Positions 8,214 to 17,915 of a stretch of DNA of 64,000 nucleotides are shown here, one piece after another; position 1 is the stretch's first letter; each line of letters begins with the position of its first letter. This stretch comes from Robertkochia flava. GTDB taxonomy: Bacteria > Bacteroidota > Bacteroidia > Flavobacteriales > Flavobacteriaceae. The stretch is from positions 186,001-250,000 of the forward strand of contig NZ_JAINZT010000005.1 of assembly GCF_020166515.1 (NCBI RefSeq). Reading direction: 5' to 3'. The translations under genes and the position numbers were made by a program. The notes below the pieces were generated by a model. It saw nothing but the letters and a program-made list of their open reading frames with translations. It did not search any database and was not told the origin of the DNA.

Positions 8214-9578
8214 TTAATAGGTGTCTTTCATCCAGTTATAAGGGGTGCGTTTAATCCAGTTTCCTCTTGTGAAATCTGGAAAATCCTGAGGTGCTCCGTT
8301 GTTGGCGATGGAGGCTTCAGAAAGTGGGGTAACCGAACTCCAGGCCGCAGCGTCATATACATCCAAGGGAGGTGCAATATTCTGTTTTGCCGACTCCACA
8401 AAGGCATTGATCACAAAGAAATCCATGCCGCCATGACCTGAACCGGCAGCGTATTCGCCGTATTTTTTCCAAAGCGGGTGGTCATAGCGATCCAGGTAAT
8501 CATCCATCTTTTCCCACTGGTGTTCATCACTTTTCCCTTCCACATAGATACGCTTATCGTAATAATCAAATTCCGTTAGTCCGTTTACGCCCTGCACCCG
8601 GAATCCGAGAGAGTAGGGCCGGGGCAGGTTACAGTCGTGGGTAATGATGATGGTTTCTCCTTTGGCTGTGCCTATGGTGGTGGTAATCACATCCCCCTGC
8701 TTCCATTTCAGGTCGGCATTGGGATGGTTGGCACCTCCCTGTGGGTGGTTTACAATATAGTTATGCAATCCAACGGCTTTAGTGGCGTGAGCGGTAAGCG
8801 ATACAAAACGGTTGCCACGATTAATATCGGCCATGGTAGCTACCGGTCCCAGCCCGTGAGTTGGGTACACATCAGCATTTCGCCTGAGGGAGTGTTGGGT
8901 TCTCCATTTGGCTTCTGAGATGGCGTTCTCACCGAATTCAACTCCCCCTCCGTAGGGTTGCTTCCCGTCATTGAACTTTACATGTCTCAGGTCGTGCTGA
9001 TAGCCGCATCGGAAGTGTACAAGTTCCCCGAAGAGTCCCTGCCTGACCATATGGAGTACGGCCATTACATCCCTGCGGTAGTTTACATTTTCCAGGATCA
9101 TCAGGTGGGTGCCTGTTTCCTCGTGGATATTGACCAGGTCCCAGCACTCCTCCAGTGTATTTGCGGCAGATACTTCCACCCCGGTATACTTACCTGCCTT
9201 CATGGCATCTCCGGCCATACGCACATGCCATAACCAGGGGGTGGCTATGATCACGGCATCGACCTCCTGCAGGTCCAGAAGATTGCGATAGTCATATTCA
9301 TCCTTTCCAAACATTTTTGGGGCAGGCTTTCCCGCCTCCCTTATTTTCTTCCGGCAAAGATCGATACGGGCCGGATCGATATCGCAGAGGGCGGTGACCT
9401 CCACATCGTCCCGGAGAAGTAAATTATCAAGGTGATTGGTGCCGCGTAAGCCCACACCTATAAGTCCCACCTTGAGCTGACTTTTTTGTGCGTTCATGGT
9501 AAAGGCCATTTCCGGCATAAATAATAATCCGGTCCCGGCAGCTGAGGTAGCTTTTATAAAGTTTCTTCTGGAATTCAT
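8214..9578 (-). CDS. Exported GH109-like glycosidase (Gfo/Idh/MocA fold), probable alpha-N-acetylgalactosaminidase
   Basis: The 454-residue protein starts MNSRRNFIKATSAAGTG, a Tat-type signal. It then has a Rossmann NAD-binding motif (VGLIGVGLRGTNHL, about 37-50) and GH109-type segments: GVEVSAANTLEECWDLV, ENVNYRRDVMAVL, DVYPTHGLGPVA (with the His expected in the active site) and KWRTQHSLRRNADVYP. GH109 enzymes cleave alpha-linked GalNAc with bound NAD, by a redox-elimination mechanism in the periplasm. It is followed downstream on the other side by a Na+ symporter, a sugar nucleotidyltransferase and a GHMP kinase, which fits amino-sugar use. Other exported oxidoreductases of this fold are the alternative. 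Confidence 0.8.
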   Translation of the reverse strand: MNSRRNFIKATSAAGTGLLFMPEMAFTMNAQKSQLKVGLIGVGLRGTNHLDNLLLRDDVEVTALCDIDPARIDLCRKKIREAGKPAPKMFGKDEYDYRNLLDLQEVDAVIIATPWLWHVRMAGDAMKAGKYTGVEVSAANTLEECWDLVNIHEETGTHLMILENVNYRRDVMAVLHMVRQGLFGELVHFRCGYQHDLRHVKFNDGKQPYGGGVEFGENAISEAKWRTQHSLRRNADVYPTHGLGPVATMADINRGNRFVSLTAHATKAVGLHNYIVNHPQGGANHPNADLKWKQGDVITTTIGTAKGETIIITHDCNLPRPYSLGFRVQGVNGLTEFDYYDKRIYVEGKSDEHQWEKMDDYLDRYDHPLWKKYGEYAAGSGHGGMDFFVINAFVESAKQNIAPPLDVYDAAAWSSVTPLSEASIANNGAPQDFPDFTRGNWIKRTPYNWMKDTY

Positions 9579-9616
9579 AACATGTGGTTTAACTCTTTTG
9601 GTTGGGTAATGGAGGA

Positions 9617-11452
9617 TTAAAATATGACCGATTTAATCTGACGCCACAGTTTGGTGAGAATAAAAGCAGCCACTGCGGCGGTAAGGGTAAGGATCCCGGC
9701 TTTGGTGTATTGGCCGTAGATCCAGTATCCGGTGGCAAAAAGGCTGCTGTAGATCACCACACAGCCAACAAGGGTTGCGGCAATACCTGCCGGTACATTC
9801 CATGTTTCCCCATGGAATGCTTTTGAAAGTTTATCGGTATCTCCTTCTTTAATGACCTTTTTCCAACCGGGGCCACCGGGATTAATCTTCAAACAGAATG
9901 TTTCCAGGGTTTCCTGTGATTCCGGAGCTGTCAGGTAGGTCACCAGAACCCAGATTATTGTGGTGGCCCCAACAATAAAGGGATAGGTCATCCATCCGGG
10001 CATAAGGCCGTCGATCGGGACTCCCGTGTCATTTATTCCTCCAAACAAATAGGTGCCTGCCGCTGTAAAGTTGATCAGGATAGAAATGATTCCCGAGGAG
10101 AACATGGCCGAGATCTCACTCCAGGCATTTATGCGCCACCAGAACCATCTCAGGATAAAGATGAGGCCTGTTCCGGCCCCGAACATCAGGATGATATTAA
10201 ACAATTGAAGGGCATTGTTGAGCACCAGGGCCAATCCGGCAGAGACCACCATCAACAGTACCGTGGCCAGCCTTCCGGTGTTCACCTGTTCCCTTTGGGA
10301 AGCACCGGGATGAATGTGCTGAATATAGAAATCGTTTACCACATAGGAAGACCCCCAGTTGAGGTGGGTGGAAATGGTAGACATATAGGCAGCAACCAGG
10401 GAGGTGAGCACCACCCCGAGCAGGCCATTAGGTAATTTGGTGAGCATGGCGGAATACGCCAGGTCATTGCCCAGCTTATCCTGGGTTACTCCCGGGAAGG
10501 CTTCCTGTATGCTTGCAATATCCGGGTAGACCACAAGGGAAGCCAGGGCCACCAGGATCCAGGGCCATGGCCTCAGGGCATAATGCAGGATATTGAAAAA
10601 GAAGGTAGCCCCAATGGCGTGATTTTCATTTTTAGCCGCCAGCATACGCTGGGCGATATATCCGCCTCCTCCGGGTTCGGCACCTGGATACCAGGCGCTC
10701 CACCACTGCACAGCCAGCGGAATAATGAGCAGGGTGATCAGGGTTTCTTTATTGTTGAAGTCCGGAAGAATATGAAGTTTGTCTGCTACATTCTCATGAG
10801 TGATCAGCGCCTGGATCCCACCAACTTCCGGTAAGTTTACGCAGTACCACGCGGCCCCGATGCCCCCGGCCATGGCCACAAAAAACAGGATAAAATCGGT
10901 GTAGACCACTCCTTTGAATCCGCCCACGGTACTAAATATCACCGTAACCAATCCCGCAATACCCACTGTTTCAAGGGGTGAAAGTCCCAGCATGATCTGC
11001 CCGATCTTAATGGCGGCAAGTGTGACTGCCGACATGGCAAGAACGTTAAATAACACCCCGAGGTACACGGCGCGAAAGCCCCTTAAAAACCGCGCGGGTT
11101 TTCCACTGTAACGTAATTCGTAGAATTCGATATCGGTATTTACCCCGGACCTTCTCCATAATTTGGCATAGATAAATACGGTTAACAATCCGGTGATCAG
11201 AAAAGCCCACCAAACCCAGTTCCCGCTTACCCCACCGGTTCGAACTATATCGGTTACCAGGTTAGGGGTATCGGTAGAAAAGGTCGTGGCTACCATGGAA
11301 ACCCCGAGCAGCCACCACGGCATGGTTCTGCCCGAAAGAAAATATTCTGAAGTGCTTTTTCCGGATTGACGGGAAACATAAAATCCGATACCCAGGGTTA
11401 GGGTAAAAAAGGAAAAGATAAAAAGATAGTCCAGGGTATTCAGTGTGATCAT
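9617..11452 (-). CDS. Sodium:solute symporter (SSS family), probable sugar uptake
   Basis: The 611-residue protein has about 14-15 hydrophobic helices. Family signatures include YFLSGRTMPWWLLGVSMVAT with FSTDTPNLV near the N-terminus (TM1, sodium site), IFSTVGGFKGVVYTDFI, and VAAYMSTISTHLNWGSSYVV (TM8, sodium-site Ser/Thr). It resembles the SGLT-like branch found in Bacteroidota sugar-use loci. It follows the nucleotidyltransferase and kinase genes and precedes the GH109 gene on the same strand, so I infer import of the sugar released by the glycosidase. The exact substrate cannot be read from the sequence. It lies in the inner membrane. Confidence 0.87.
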   Translation of the reverse strand: MITLNTLDYLFIFSFFTLTLGIGFYVSRQSGKSTSEYFLSGRTMPWWLLGVSMVATTFSTDTPNLVTDIVRTGGVSGNWVWWAFLITGLLTVFIYAKLWRRSGVNTDIEFYELRYSGKPARFLRGFRAVYLGVLFNVLAMSAVTLAAIKIGQIMLGLSPLETVGIAGLVTVIFSTVGGFKGVVYTDFILFFVAMAGGIGAAWYCVNLPEVGGIQALITHENVADKLHILPDFNNKETLITLLIIPLAVQWWSAWYPGAEPGGGGYIAQRMLAAKNENHAIGATFFFNILHYALRPWPWILVALASLVVYPDIASIQEAFPGVTQDKLGNDLAYSAMLTKLPNGLLGVVLTSLVAAYMSTISTHLNWGSSYVVNDFYIQHIHPGASQREQVNTGRLATVLLMVVSAGLALVLNNALQLFNIILMFGAGTGLIFILRWFWWRINAWSEISAMFSSGIISILINFTAAGTYLFGGINDTGVPIDGLMPGWMTYPFIVGATTIIWVLVTYLTAPESQETLETFCLKINPGGPGWKKVIKEGDTDKLSKAFHGETWNVPAGIAATLVGCVVIYSSLFATGYWIYGQYTKAGILTLTAAVAAFILTKLWRQIKSVIF

Positions 11453-11610
11453 AGCTTAAGTTTAGGTTGGCATACGTTAGGTTATGGTTTTTCAAAAATA
11501 ATTTTTTCGCGAAGCCCTGAAAACTTTTTTTACTGGTTCGCATGGAAATGGCTTCCCGGATGCCAGGCTTTACGAAGCGGTCTTGTGTGACCCCGGAGCA
11601 GGCCAACTCC

Positions 11611-12495
11611 TCATTGCCATAATTCCTGAGGATAATGTGTTTCGAGATATTGCTTTAAGATCCTAATATCACTTTTTGAAGTGAGATCGGGTACATGTTC
11701 AGTAAGAGGGATTCCAAGTACCGATCGGGGATGGGCTTTCACCATGTTGAGCAAGGCTGTTGGAATCTCTTTCTCCTCCCGAACGGGATGTAAGGGGCAA
11801 TTTTGCAGAAAGGGCAGCACCTGGCTCCCGGTAAACATAAATATATTCATACTCACCCTGAATTTCCCTGCATCATCCCGGTACTGTTCCGACTCCTGTA
11901 CTGAGGGTTTTTCTATGATATCTTCCAAATATCCTTCTGTATCGGTTTTTACAAGGGCAAACCTGTTGATACGCTCCCTGGAGAATTTTAACCCATCCCG
12001 GTCATAGCTGATAAAGGCGTTTGGAGCCTGGGTATTTCGCAGCATTGAAAAGGACTTTATCGAATAGAGGTTATCACTGTTGCAAACCACAAATCGGGTA
12101 TCTTTAAGCCAGGCCTGTTGCTCGATAGCCTGAAGGAGGGCGTCTGCGGTACCCAGAGGCTTTTTTCTGCCTTCCGGAACAGATTGTACGGCAAAAAATA
12201 CATTTAGACCCTGGTAGCGCTTATCGGGTTTTAGATACTGGGATCTGAATGGTGCTGCGTCTTCTCCTGTGAGGAAAACGATGTTCTTGTACCCCGCCCG
12301 TTTGGCGTTGAACAATACATAGTCCAGCAAAGGATATTGATTTTTTCCCAATTGGATAAGTCCTTTACTGCGTTGATTTGCCTGGGCCATTTCTTCCGGG
12401 GTAAGGTCGCTTTCCGCAGCGCTTAATGCCGCCTTCATGCGTGAAGAAGCCCCTCCGGCCAGGATCACCAGAGTCTCCGTTTCAGTTTTATTCAT
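11611..12495 (-). CDS. Sugar-phosphate nucleotidyltransferase-like protein
   Basis: The 294-residue protein starts with VILAGGASSRMKAA, the nucleotide-binding GG-SSRM loop of NTP transferases. It contains KGLIQLGKNQYPLLDYVL, PLGTADALLQAIEQQ and VVCNSDNLYSI (the metal-binding Asp), all in the usual order. An insertion (LSAAESDLTPEEMAQANQRS) separates the loop from the sugar-phosphate part. It overlaps the upstream kinase by eight bases, indicating coupled translation. Such pairs turn a free sugar into its 1-phosphate and then an NDP-sugar. Given the neighbouring GH109 and transporter, UDP-GalNAc/GalNAc salvage is my inference; galactose is the main alternative. Confidence 0.8.
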   Translation of the reverse strand: MNKTETETLVILAGGASSRMKAALSAAESDLTPEEMAQANQRSKGLIQLGKNQYPLLDYVLFNAKRAGYKNIVFLTGEDAAPFRSQYLKPDKRYQGLNVFFAVQSVPEGRKKPLGTADALLQAIEQQAWLKDTRFVVCNSDNLYSIKSFSMLRNTQAPNAFISYDRDGLKFSRERINRFALVKTDTEGYLEDIIEKPSVQESEQYRDDAGKFRVSMNIFMFTGSQVLPFLQNCPLHPVREEKEIPTALLNMVKAHPRSVLGIPLTEHVPDLTSKSDIRILKQYLETHYPQELWQ

Positions 12496-13609
12496 CAGAG
12501 GTGTTTTTTACCCGGACACCCGGGTCGGTTTGAACAGCATAGGCGTCTCGCGCCCCTGCATCTTTAATCGCTGCGATCACCTTTTGAACATCTTCTTCCC
12601 TGGCCAGGGCTATGATGCTTCCTCCCAGTCCGGAACCCACGATCTTGGTGCCTAAAGCCCCTGCACTCAGGGCTGCATCGGTCATGCGGTCTATAAGAGG
12701 CACGGTGATTCCCAACAGTTTGTCCAGGATTTCATGGTGCTGATTCATCAGTTCGCCGATCCGGGTCATGTCCATAGGGTCGTTTTCAATTTCTTTCAAC
12801 GCTTCCATGGTGATGGCATGATTTCTTACCGCTGCCTCAAAAACCGGACGGAGCGGGTTGGAAACCAGGGGCAGGTATTCCGTCAATGCCTCAGGCTGGA
12901 TCTCTGATATACGGAAGTCCGGGAGTTTTTGCCTGATCTCCTCAATTGCCTTCCAGGCCTTTGATCTGAGGTCGCCCAAAAGGGAAAGGGTTGGTTTTGG
13001 TATTCCGGATTCGCCAACGATAAGACCGGGGATCTGCTTTTCAAAAAGCTGATACCGGCCGTTTTCACCGGTTTCCAGGAACATAATATTTCCCAGGGCA
13101 ATGCTGTACTGGTCCATGCGCCCCCCGGGGCTATCCTGTTCAGTGACCTCGGCTGTATACGCCAGTTGAGCGATAAACTCCCTATCGTTGCTCCTGGGGT
13201 GATCGCCGGCTTTTAACAGAAAGGTGATCCAGGCGACCATAACGGCAGAAGAACTCGAAATACCTGCATTAATAGCTACATTCCCTTTTATCGTAATGTG
13301 GTATCCGCTGCTAATACTTCCCCCTAGATCTTTAAAGACCTTGAATCCCGACAGGAGATGGTCTCCCTTAACACCTTTGCTGAAGTCTTCATCGAGGGCT
13401 ATGGTTTTGTTTTCTCCCATATCCGGGAGGTCAATCTGAAAAGTCCTTTGATTTTCAGCACGGGCTTCAAGAGTAATATGCCTGTTTATAGCGCAGGCGA
13501 TCACGGGGAGATACAGGTAATCCTGATGGTCTCCGAACAAGCAGGTGCGTGCAGGTGCAAGTACAGTGATATGGTGTTTGTTCCGGTCCGGGTGGTTGTG
13601 ATGGGTCAT
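12488..13609 (-). CDS. GHMP-family sugar kinase (galactokinase-like)
   Basis: I choose the ATG at 13609 (MTHHNHPDRN), since the longer frame up to 13687 adds a stretch with no family resemblance. Motif 1 is VLAPARTCLFGDHQDYLYLP, a variant of the galactokinase signature. Motif 2 is NVAINAGISSSSAVMVAW (ATP-binding GHMP loop). Motif 3 is ALGTKIVGSGLGGSIIAL near the C-terminus. VTEQDSPGGRMDQYSIALG carries the catalytic Asp region. The product is 373 residues, slightly shorter than E. coli GalK. The substrate could be GalNAc, galactose or a related sugar. It is the first gene of a minus-strand run with the nucleotidyltransferase (8-base overlap) and symporter. Confidence 0.85.
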   Translation of the reverse strand: MTHHNHPDRNKHHITVLAPARTCLFGDHQDYLYLPVIACAINRHITLEARAENQRTFQIDLPDMGENKTIALDEDFSKGVKGDHLLSGFKVFKDLGGSISSGYHITIKGNVAINAGISSSSAVMVAWITFLLKAGDHPRSNDREFIAQLAYTAEVTEQDSPGGRMDQYSIALGNIMFLETGENGRYQLFEKQIPGLIVGESGIPKPTLSLLGDLRSKAWKAIEEIRQKLPDFRISEIQPEALTEYLPLVSNPLRPVFEAAVRNHAITMEALKEIENDPMDMTRIGELMNQHHEILDKLLGITVPLIDRMTDAALSAGALGTKIVGSGLGGSIIALAREEDVQKVIAAIKDAGARDAYAVQTDPGVRVKNTSDE

Positions 13610-13838
13610 CGTATCGCATGCATTTTTAACAGCATTTAATGCAAGTCCCCGAAAGTAGCTATAAGCGGTTAGAATTTCAAATTTCAAAAGTAATTCAGAA
13701 GAGAAATCCGGGGAGGATCTTACGAATCACCAGTCTGGGGATCTCACGGACACTTTAGGAATTTTGTAGGTAAAGTTTTTCAGGGAAACCCGATTTTATG
13801 ATTAAATTTATCAATCAACTGAAATTCAGGTAGTTGCA

Positions 13839-15776
13839 ATGAGTTTGTATTCCACGGAAGTTTCCTCCAGGTTAAAAAGGTGGCTGATCCTTTGTTCGGT
13901 GCTATGTCTTTTCACGGATATGACCGCTCAAAATAAATCCTCCGATTATGATCTTGTTATTCTTGGAGCAACCCCCGGGGGCATCATGGCTGCTATAGAA
14001 GGCTCCCGCCAGGGTAAAACCTGTCTTCTTTTGGAGCGATCTTTTCATATCGGGGGGCTCCCGGCAAACGGACTGGGTGCGACGGATATTTCGACCGAGG
14101 GTGCAGTTGGCGGATTGTTCAGGGAATTCGTGACGGCCATCGAAAAACATTACAGGGATACATACGGAGTATTATCAGAGCAGTACAGAACCTGTAAGAA
14201 AGGCTATCGGTTCGAGCCATCGGTAGCAGAAAGGGTGTTTCATGAGATGATTGCAGCAGAAAAGGGGATCACCGTTCTTACCGGTTATCAGTTCAATGGT
14301 AGGGAGGAAGATGTGCATAAGGAAGAGCGCTATATCCGGTCCCTGAAGGTTACCCACCGGGAGAGTGGAGAAGAAAGGGTGTTTTCAGGGAAAGTGTTTG
14401 TTGATGCAACCTACGAAGGTGACCTTATCGCTGCTGCCGGGGTACCTTATACTGTTGGCAGAGAGGGTAAGGAGGCCTTTGGGGAAGAGCTGGCAGGAAA
14501 AGTATACAAATACTGGGAAGGCCGGGTGGCAGAGGGTAGTACATTTATGCCTGATGATGCCATACAGGCCTATAACTACAGGCTTTGTCTGACCCGGGAC
14601 CCTGAAAACAGGAATCCCATACCTCAACCGGAGACCTATAACAGGGAAGAATACCTGAGTCTTATAGAGGATGTGGTTTCCGGAAGGCATGCAGGAAAAG
14701 AATACGACGAATTTCTGAATCAAACCTCAGGGCAAGAACGTGAGAACATCCGTGCGATGGGTAGTAAGGAACCTCCCAGGGTACCCGGTAATCCCCGGGG
14801 AATCTCGAAGATCTTAAACCCGGTAGCCTTGCCTAACAATAAAACCGATGCCAATAACCAGCAGCGCGCATTCCTGTCTTCTGACCTTCCGGAGGAAAAC
14901 TGGTTGTGGCCCGAAGCTTCGTGGGAATGGAGGGATCGGTTTGCAGAGCGATTAAAGAATTACACCCTGGGCTTACTCTGGTTCGCACAGCATGACCCGG
15001 ACCTGCCGTTATGGTTTCGTGAAGAAATACTTCCATGGGGACTGGCCAGGGACGAATATATGGATAACAACAACTTTCCGCGACAGGTCTATGTAAGGGA
15101 GGGGCGAAGGATGAAAGGCCAGTACTTTTATACCGCCTTTGATGCCTTACCGGTTAAAAAGGGAGAACGGCCGCCGGTGCATCCTTCATCTGTTACGGCG
15201 GGGCATTATTCCATAGATTCCCATGGGGTTAGAAAGAGAGAATCGGGCAGGGTACACCTGGACGGATTTATAAGTCAGCGCACAGCACCGTTTACCGTGC
15301 CATATGGGGTCATGGTTCCCCCGGAAGTTTCGAACCTCCTTGCCCCTGTGCCTGTGTCAGGAAGTCATCTTGGTTTTTCTGTTTTACGAATGGAGCCTAC
15401 CTGGATGGCGCTCGGTCAAGCTGCCGGTCTGGCTGCCTCCATTTCGGTAAACAGGGGAGAACCGGTTCAGGATATACCGGTGAGAACATTACAATTGGGA
15501 TTGTTGGAAAGCGGTGCCGTATTAATGTATTATAAAGACCTGTCGGTCGAAGACCCTTATTATAAGGCACTACAATGGATGGGGGTCCATGGTTTTTTTC
15601 AGGACTGGCATGCACATCCTGAAAGCTGGGTTACCGAGTCCGAACTTCTGGAGATCTCTAGGGTCTTCCGGGCCCGGTTACAGGGCGTGTTAAGGCATAA
15701 GATAACAAGGGCCAACCTGGCGCTGTCTGTCTACGAATACGAATTGCATCAATCAGGGATAACCTTCTCCCGTTAG
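13839..15776 (+). CDS. Secreted FAD-dependent oxidoreductase (FAD_oxidored, xanthan-lyase-like annotation)
   Basis: The 645-residue protein has a signal peptide (hydrophobic 15-28, cleavage near TAQN). It then shows a dinucleotide-binding motif YDLVILGATPGGIMAAIEGS (the GxGxxG variant of PF12831 proteins) and LLLERSFHIGGLPANGLGATD. FVDATYEGDLIAAAGV and the late GFSVLRMEPTWMALGQAAGLAA motif are typical of these FAD proteins. They often accompany Bacteroidota polysaccharide loci, but their reactions are mostly unproven. It is divergent from the sugar kinase cluster, with about 230 bases between starts, so shared regulation is possible. Its stop codon overlaps that of the next, convergent gene by four bases. 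Confidence 0.83.
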   Translation: MSLYSTEVSSRLKRWLILCSVLCLFTDMTAQNKSSDYDLVILGATPGGIMAAIEGSRQGKTCLLLERSFHIGGLPANGLGATDISTEGAVGGLFREFVTAIEKHYRDTYGVLSEQYRTCKKGYRFEPSVAERVFHEMIAAEKGITVLTGYQFNGREEDVHKEERYIRSLKVTHRESGEERVFSGKVFVDATYEGDLIAAAGVPYTVGREGKEAFGEELAGKVYKYWEGRVAEGSTFMPDDAIQAYNYRLCLTRDPENRNPIPQPETYNREEYLSLIEDVVSGRHAGKEYDEFLNQTSGQERENIRAMGSKEPPRVPGNPRGISKILNPVALPNNKTDANNQQRAFLSSDLPEENWLWPEASWEWRDRFAERLKNYTLGLLWFAQHDPDLPLWFREEILPWGLARDEYMDNNNFPRQVYVREGRRMKGQYFYTAFDALPVKKGERPPVHPSSVTAGHYSIDSHGVRKRESGRVHLDGFISQRTAPFTVPYGVMVPPEVSNLLAPVPVSGSHLGFSVLRMEPTWMALGQAAGLAASISVNRGEPVQDIPVRTLQLGLLESGAVLMYYKDLSVEDPYYKALQWMGVHGFFQDWHAHPESWVTESELLEISRVFRARLQGVLRHKITRANLALSVYEYELHQSGITFSR

Positions 15777-16294
15777 AATTTTGAGTTGCTCAGAAACAGA
15801 CTGATCTTGTTTCTGAAGGTAAGCAGCAGGCCACCGGTAATGAGCTGAAGTCCGGTGATCGCAAGGTTTATCGAGGGTTCTGAACTGGCCTGGTTACGGC
15901 TGATGAACTTTTGCCAGGCAGAAGGCTCGGGCTGATCCTTCATCAGGTGAAAGGTCTGATACAAGAACTCAGGTAATTTGGTAACTACAAGAATACCTCC
16001 TGCAAGTATGATACCCAGCTTGATCAGGGTGAATTTATCTACGTTACCAAACTGGATTTCCTTTTCTTCAAAGCCCTGGTCCAGTTCCAGCAGGTCGATG
16101 ATCATGTCGCTTCGGAAAACGATCACAATAAAGATGCCTATCATTATCGCAGAAACCACAAAGATCCAAATGAAGGATGAGAGTTCGAACTCGGAAATGC
16201 TGAAGGCTTTAGGTAAAAATGTGAAGATACTGATGATCAACGCATAAAGTCCCATTAATTTGAGAATCAGTCTGAAAAGGTCGCGAAGAAGCAT
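15773..16294 (-). CDS. Small integral membrane protein, unknown
   Basis: The 173-residue protein has hydrophobic segments at about 8-30, 43-61, 90-110 and 145-162, with charged patches FRSDMIIDLLELDQGFEEKE and SRNQASSEPSINL between them, suggesting four membrane helices. I do not recognise a family. It is convergent with the FAD oxidoreductase (stop codons overlap) and lies downstream of the monooxygenase gene on the same strand with a 62-base gap, so cotranscription is possible. Confidence 0.72.
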   Translation of the reverse strand: MLLRDLFRLILKLMGLYALIISIFTFLPKAFSISEFELSSFIWIFVVSAIMIGIFIVIVFRSDMIIDLLELDQGFEEKEIQFGNVDKFTLIKLGIILAGGILVVTKLPEFLYQTFHLMKDQPEPSAWQKFISRNQASSEPSINLAITGLQLITGGLLLTFRNKISLFLSNSKF

Positions 16295-16356
16295 GATCTT
16301 AAGATTTAGGTTTATTCAAATATAGTATTTTTTCTAAAACCGGGAATTTTGCTATT

Positions 16357-17817
16357 CTATTTAAATTCCAGGCTATTATCTGTGAGCTTACTGTATTTCA
16401 AGGTCCACATGTCTTTGAGGTAGTTCTGGTAGATCTTCCAGGGGTGTTCTGACCCTTGTTTAGGAAGTACATCCAGGGCTCTTTTGATATACCCTGCATC
16501 AAAATCCAGCAAGGGTTCTGAGGTGTACCTTTCCGGATCGAATCTCGGGGTACAGGTACGGTAACCCTGCTTATCCATAAAGTTCAGAAGTCGTGCCACA
16601 TACTGTCCGTTCAAATCACATTTCAGGGTCCAGGAAGCATTGGTATACCCGACCGCAATAGCCATATTGGGTATGTCGCTGAACATCACCCCGCGGTAGA
16701 CATGCAGGGATGAGGTGTCTGTTTTCTTGTTGCCTATCTTCACATCCATCCCTCCGAGCAGTTTAATTTTTAATCCTGTTGCAGTAATAATAATATCTGC
16801 ATCCAGAACCTTACCGGAATTCAGTGCGATACCGTTTGGCAGAAACTCCTTTATGGTGTCTGTTACCATTTGCGCTTTGCCTTCCCGTATGGACAGAAAG
16901 AGGTCGTTGTCGGGCACAAGGCAAAGGCGCTGATCCCAGGGATCGTATGTTGGAGTGAAATGCCTCATGTCGTAATCCGCTCCCAATTGATGCTGTGCCT
17001 GGTTCTGTATGAAATTCCTGATCTTTCCGGGCCATTTTCTGGAGACCTTATAAAGCCCCAGGCTGAAGAGTATATTTTTCCATCGGGACAGGCTATGCGC
17101 CCAGCCAGCCGGGAGAATGCGCTTGAGACGGTTTGCAATTTTGTCTTCGCGAGGAAGGTTCAGGATATACGTGGGCGACCTTTGCAGCATGGTTACTTTT
17201 TCGGCTTTCTTTGCCAACTCAGGTACCAGGGTAACAGCCGTGGCACCACTACCTATCACCACCACCTTCTTATTGGTGTAATCCAGGTCTTCCGGCCAGT
17301 GCTGTGGGTGTACCACCGGCCCGTTGAACACCGAGGCCGTTCCCTTTAAAGGGTCATACCCCTGGTCGTAATCGTAATATCCGCTGCAAACAAATAGAAA
17401 CCTGCACTTTAAAACAGTTTCTTTTTGCTCTTTGATGTTGATGGTTACTTCCCATAGAGCATCCTCTTCGATCCAGTTGGCACCTATTACCGTGTGGCTG
17501 TACCGGATATGCTTGTCGATACCGAATTTGGAAGCCGTATCTTTAATATACTTCAGTATGGAAGGCCCGTCGGCAATAGCCTTAGGATCTTTCCAGGGAT
17601 TAAAGGAAAACCCAAGGGTATACATATCCGAGTCTGACCGGATCCCGGGATATTTAAACAGATCCCAGGTGCCTCCCATCTGTTCCCGAGCTTCCAGAAT
17701 GGCGTAGGTTTTATCCGGGCATTTTTCCTGCAAATGGTATGCAGCGCCAATGCCGGATAAACCGGCGCCAATGATTAGGACATCTGTAAAATCTTCGGAA
17801 TGTGCTCTTTTAGACAT
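16357..17817 (-). CDS. FAD/NADPH-dependent monooxygenase, Baeyer-Villiger type
   Basis: The 486-residue protein has an FAD motif at about 13-20 (VLIIGAGLSGIGAAYHLQ), the EAREQMGGTWDLFKYPGIRS segment and an NADPH motif (KKVVVIGSGATAVTLVPELA). Just before the second motif is FNGPVVHPQHWP, which fits the Baeyer-Villiger fingerprint FxGxxxHxxxWP. It resembles the EtaA/MymA branch that converts ketones to esters and can oxidise thioamides. It is cytoplasmic. The substrate is unknown and no pathway neighbour is evident. A small membrane protein follows on the same strand. Confidence 0.86.
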   Translation of the reverse strand: MSKRAHSEDFTDVLIIGAGLSGIGAAYHLQEKCPDKTYAILEAREQMGGTWDLFKYPGIRSDSDMYTLGFSFNPWKDPKAIADGPSILKYIKDTASKFGIDKHIRYSHTVIGANWIEEDALWEVTINIKEQKETVLKCRFLFVCSGYYDYDQGYDPLKGTASVFNGPVVHPQHWPEDLDYTNKKVVVIGSGATAVTLVPELAKKAEKVTMLQRSPTYILNLPREDKIANRLKRILPAGWAHSLSRWKNILFSLGLYKVSRKWPGKIRNFIQNQAQHQLGADYDMRHFTPTYDPWDQRLCLVPDNDLFLSIREGKAQMVTDTIKEFLPNGIALNSGKVLDADIIITATGLKIKLLGGMDVKIGNKKTDTSSLHVYRGVMFSDIPNMAIAVGYTNASWTLKCDLNGQYVARLLNFMDKQGYRTCTPRFDPERYTSEPLLDFDAGYIKRALDVLPKQGSEHPWKIYQNYLKDMWTLKYSKLTDNSLEFK

Positions 17818-17915
17818 ATGAATAGGATAGTGTTCGGAGTTCCTTAAAGGTAAATAATTTCAGGATTTCCGAAATGGTAAAATGGGGTGATTGACGTGGA
17901 TATTGAGAACCGTGA

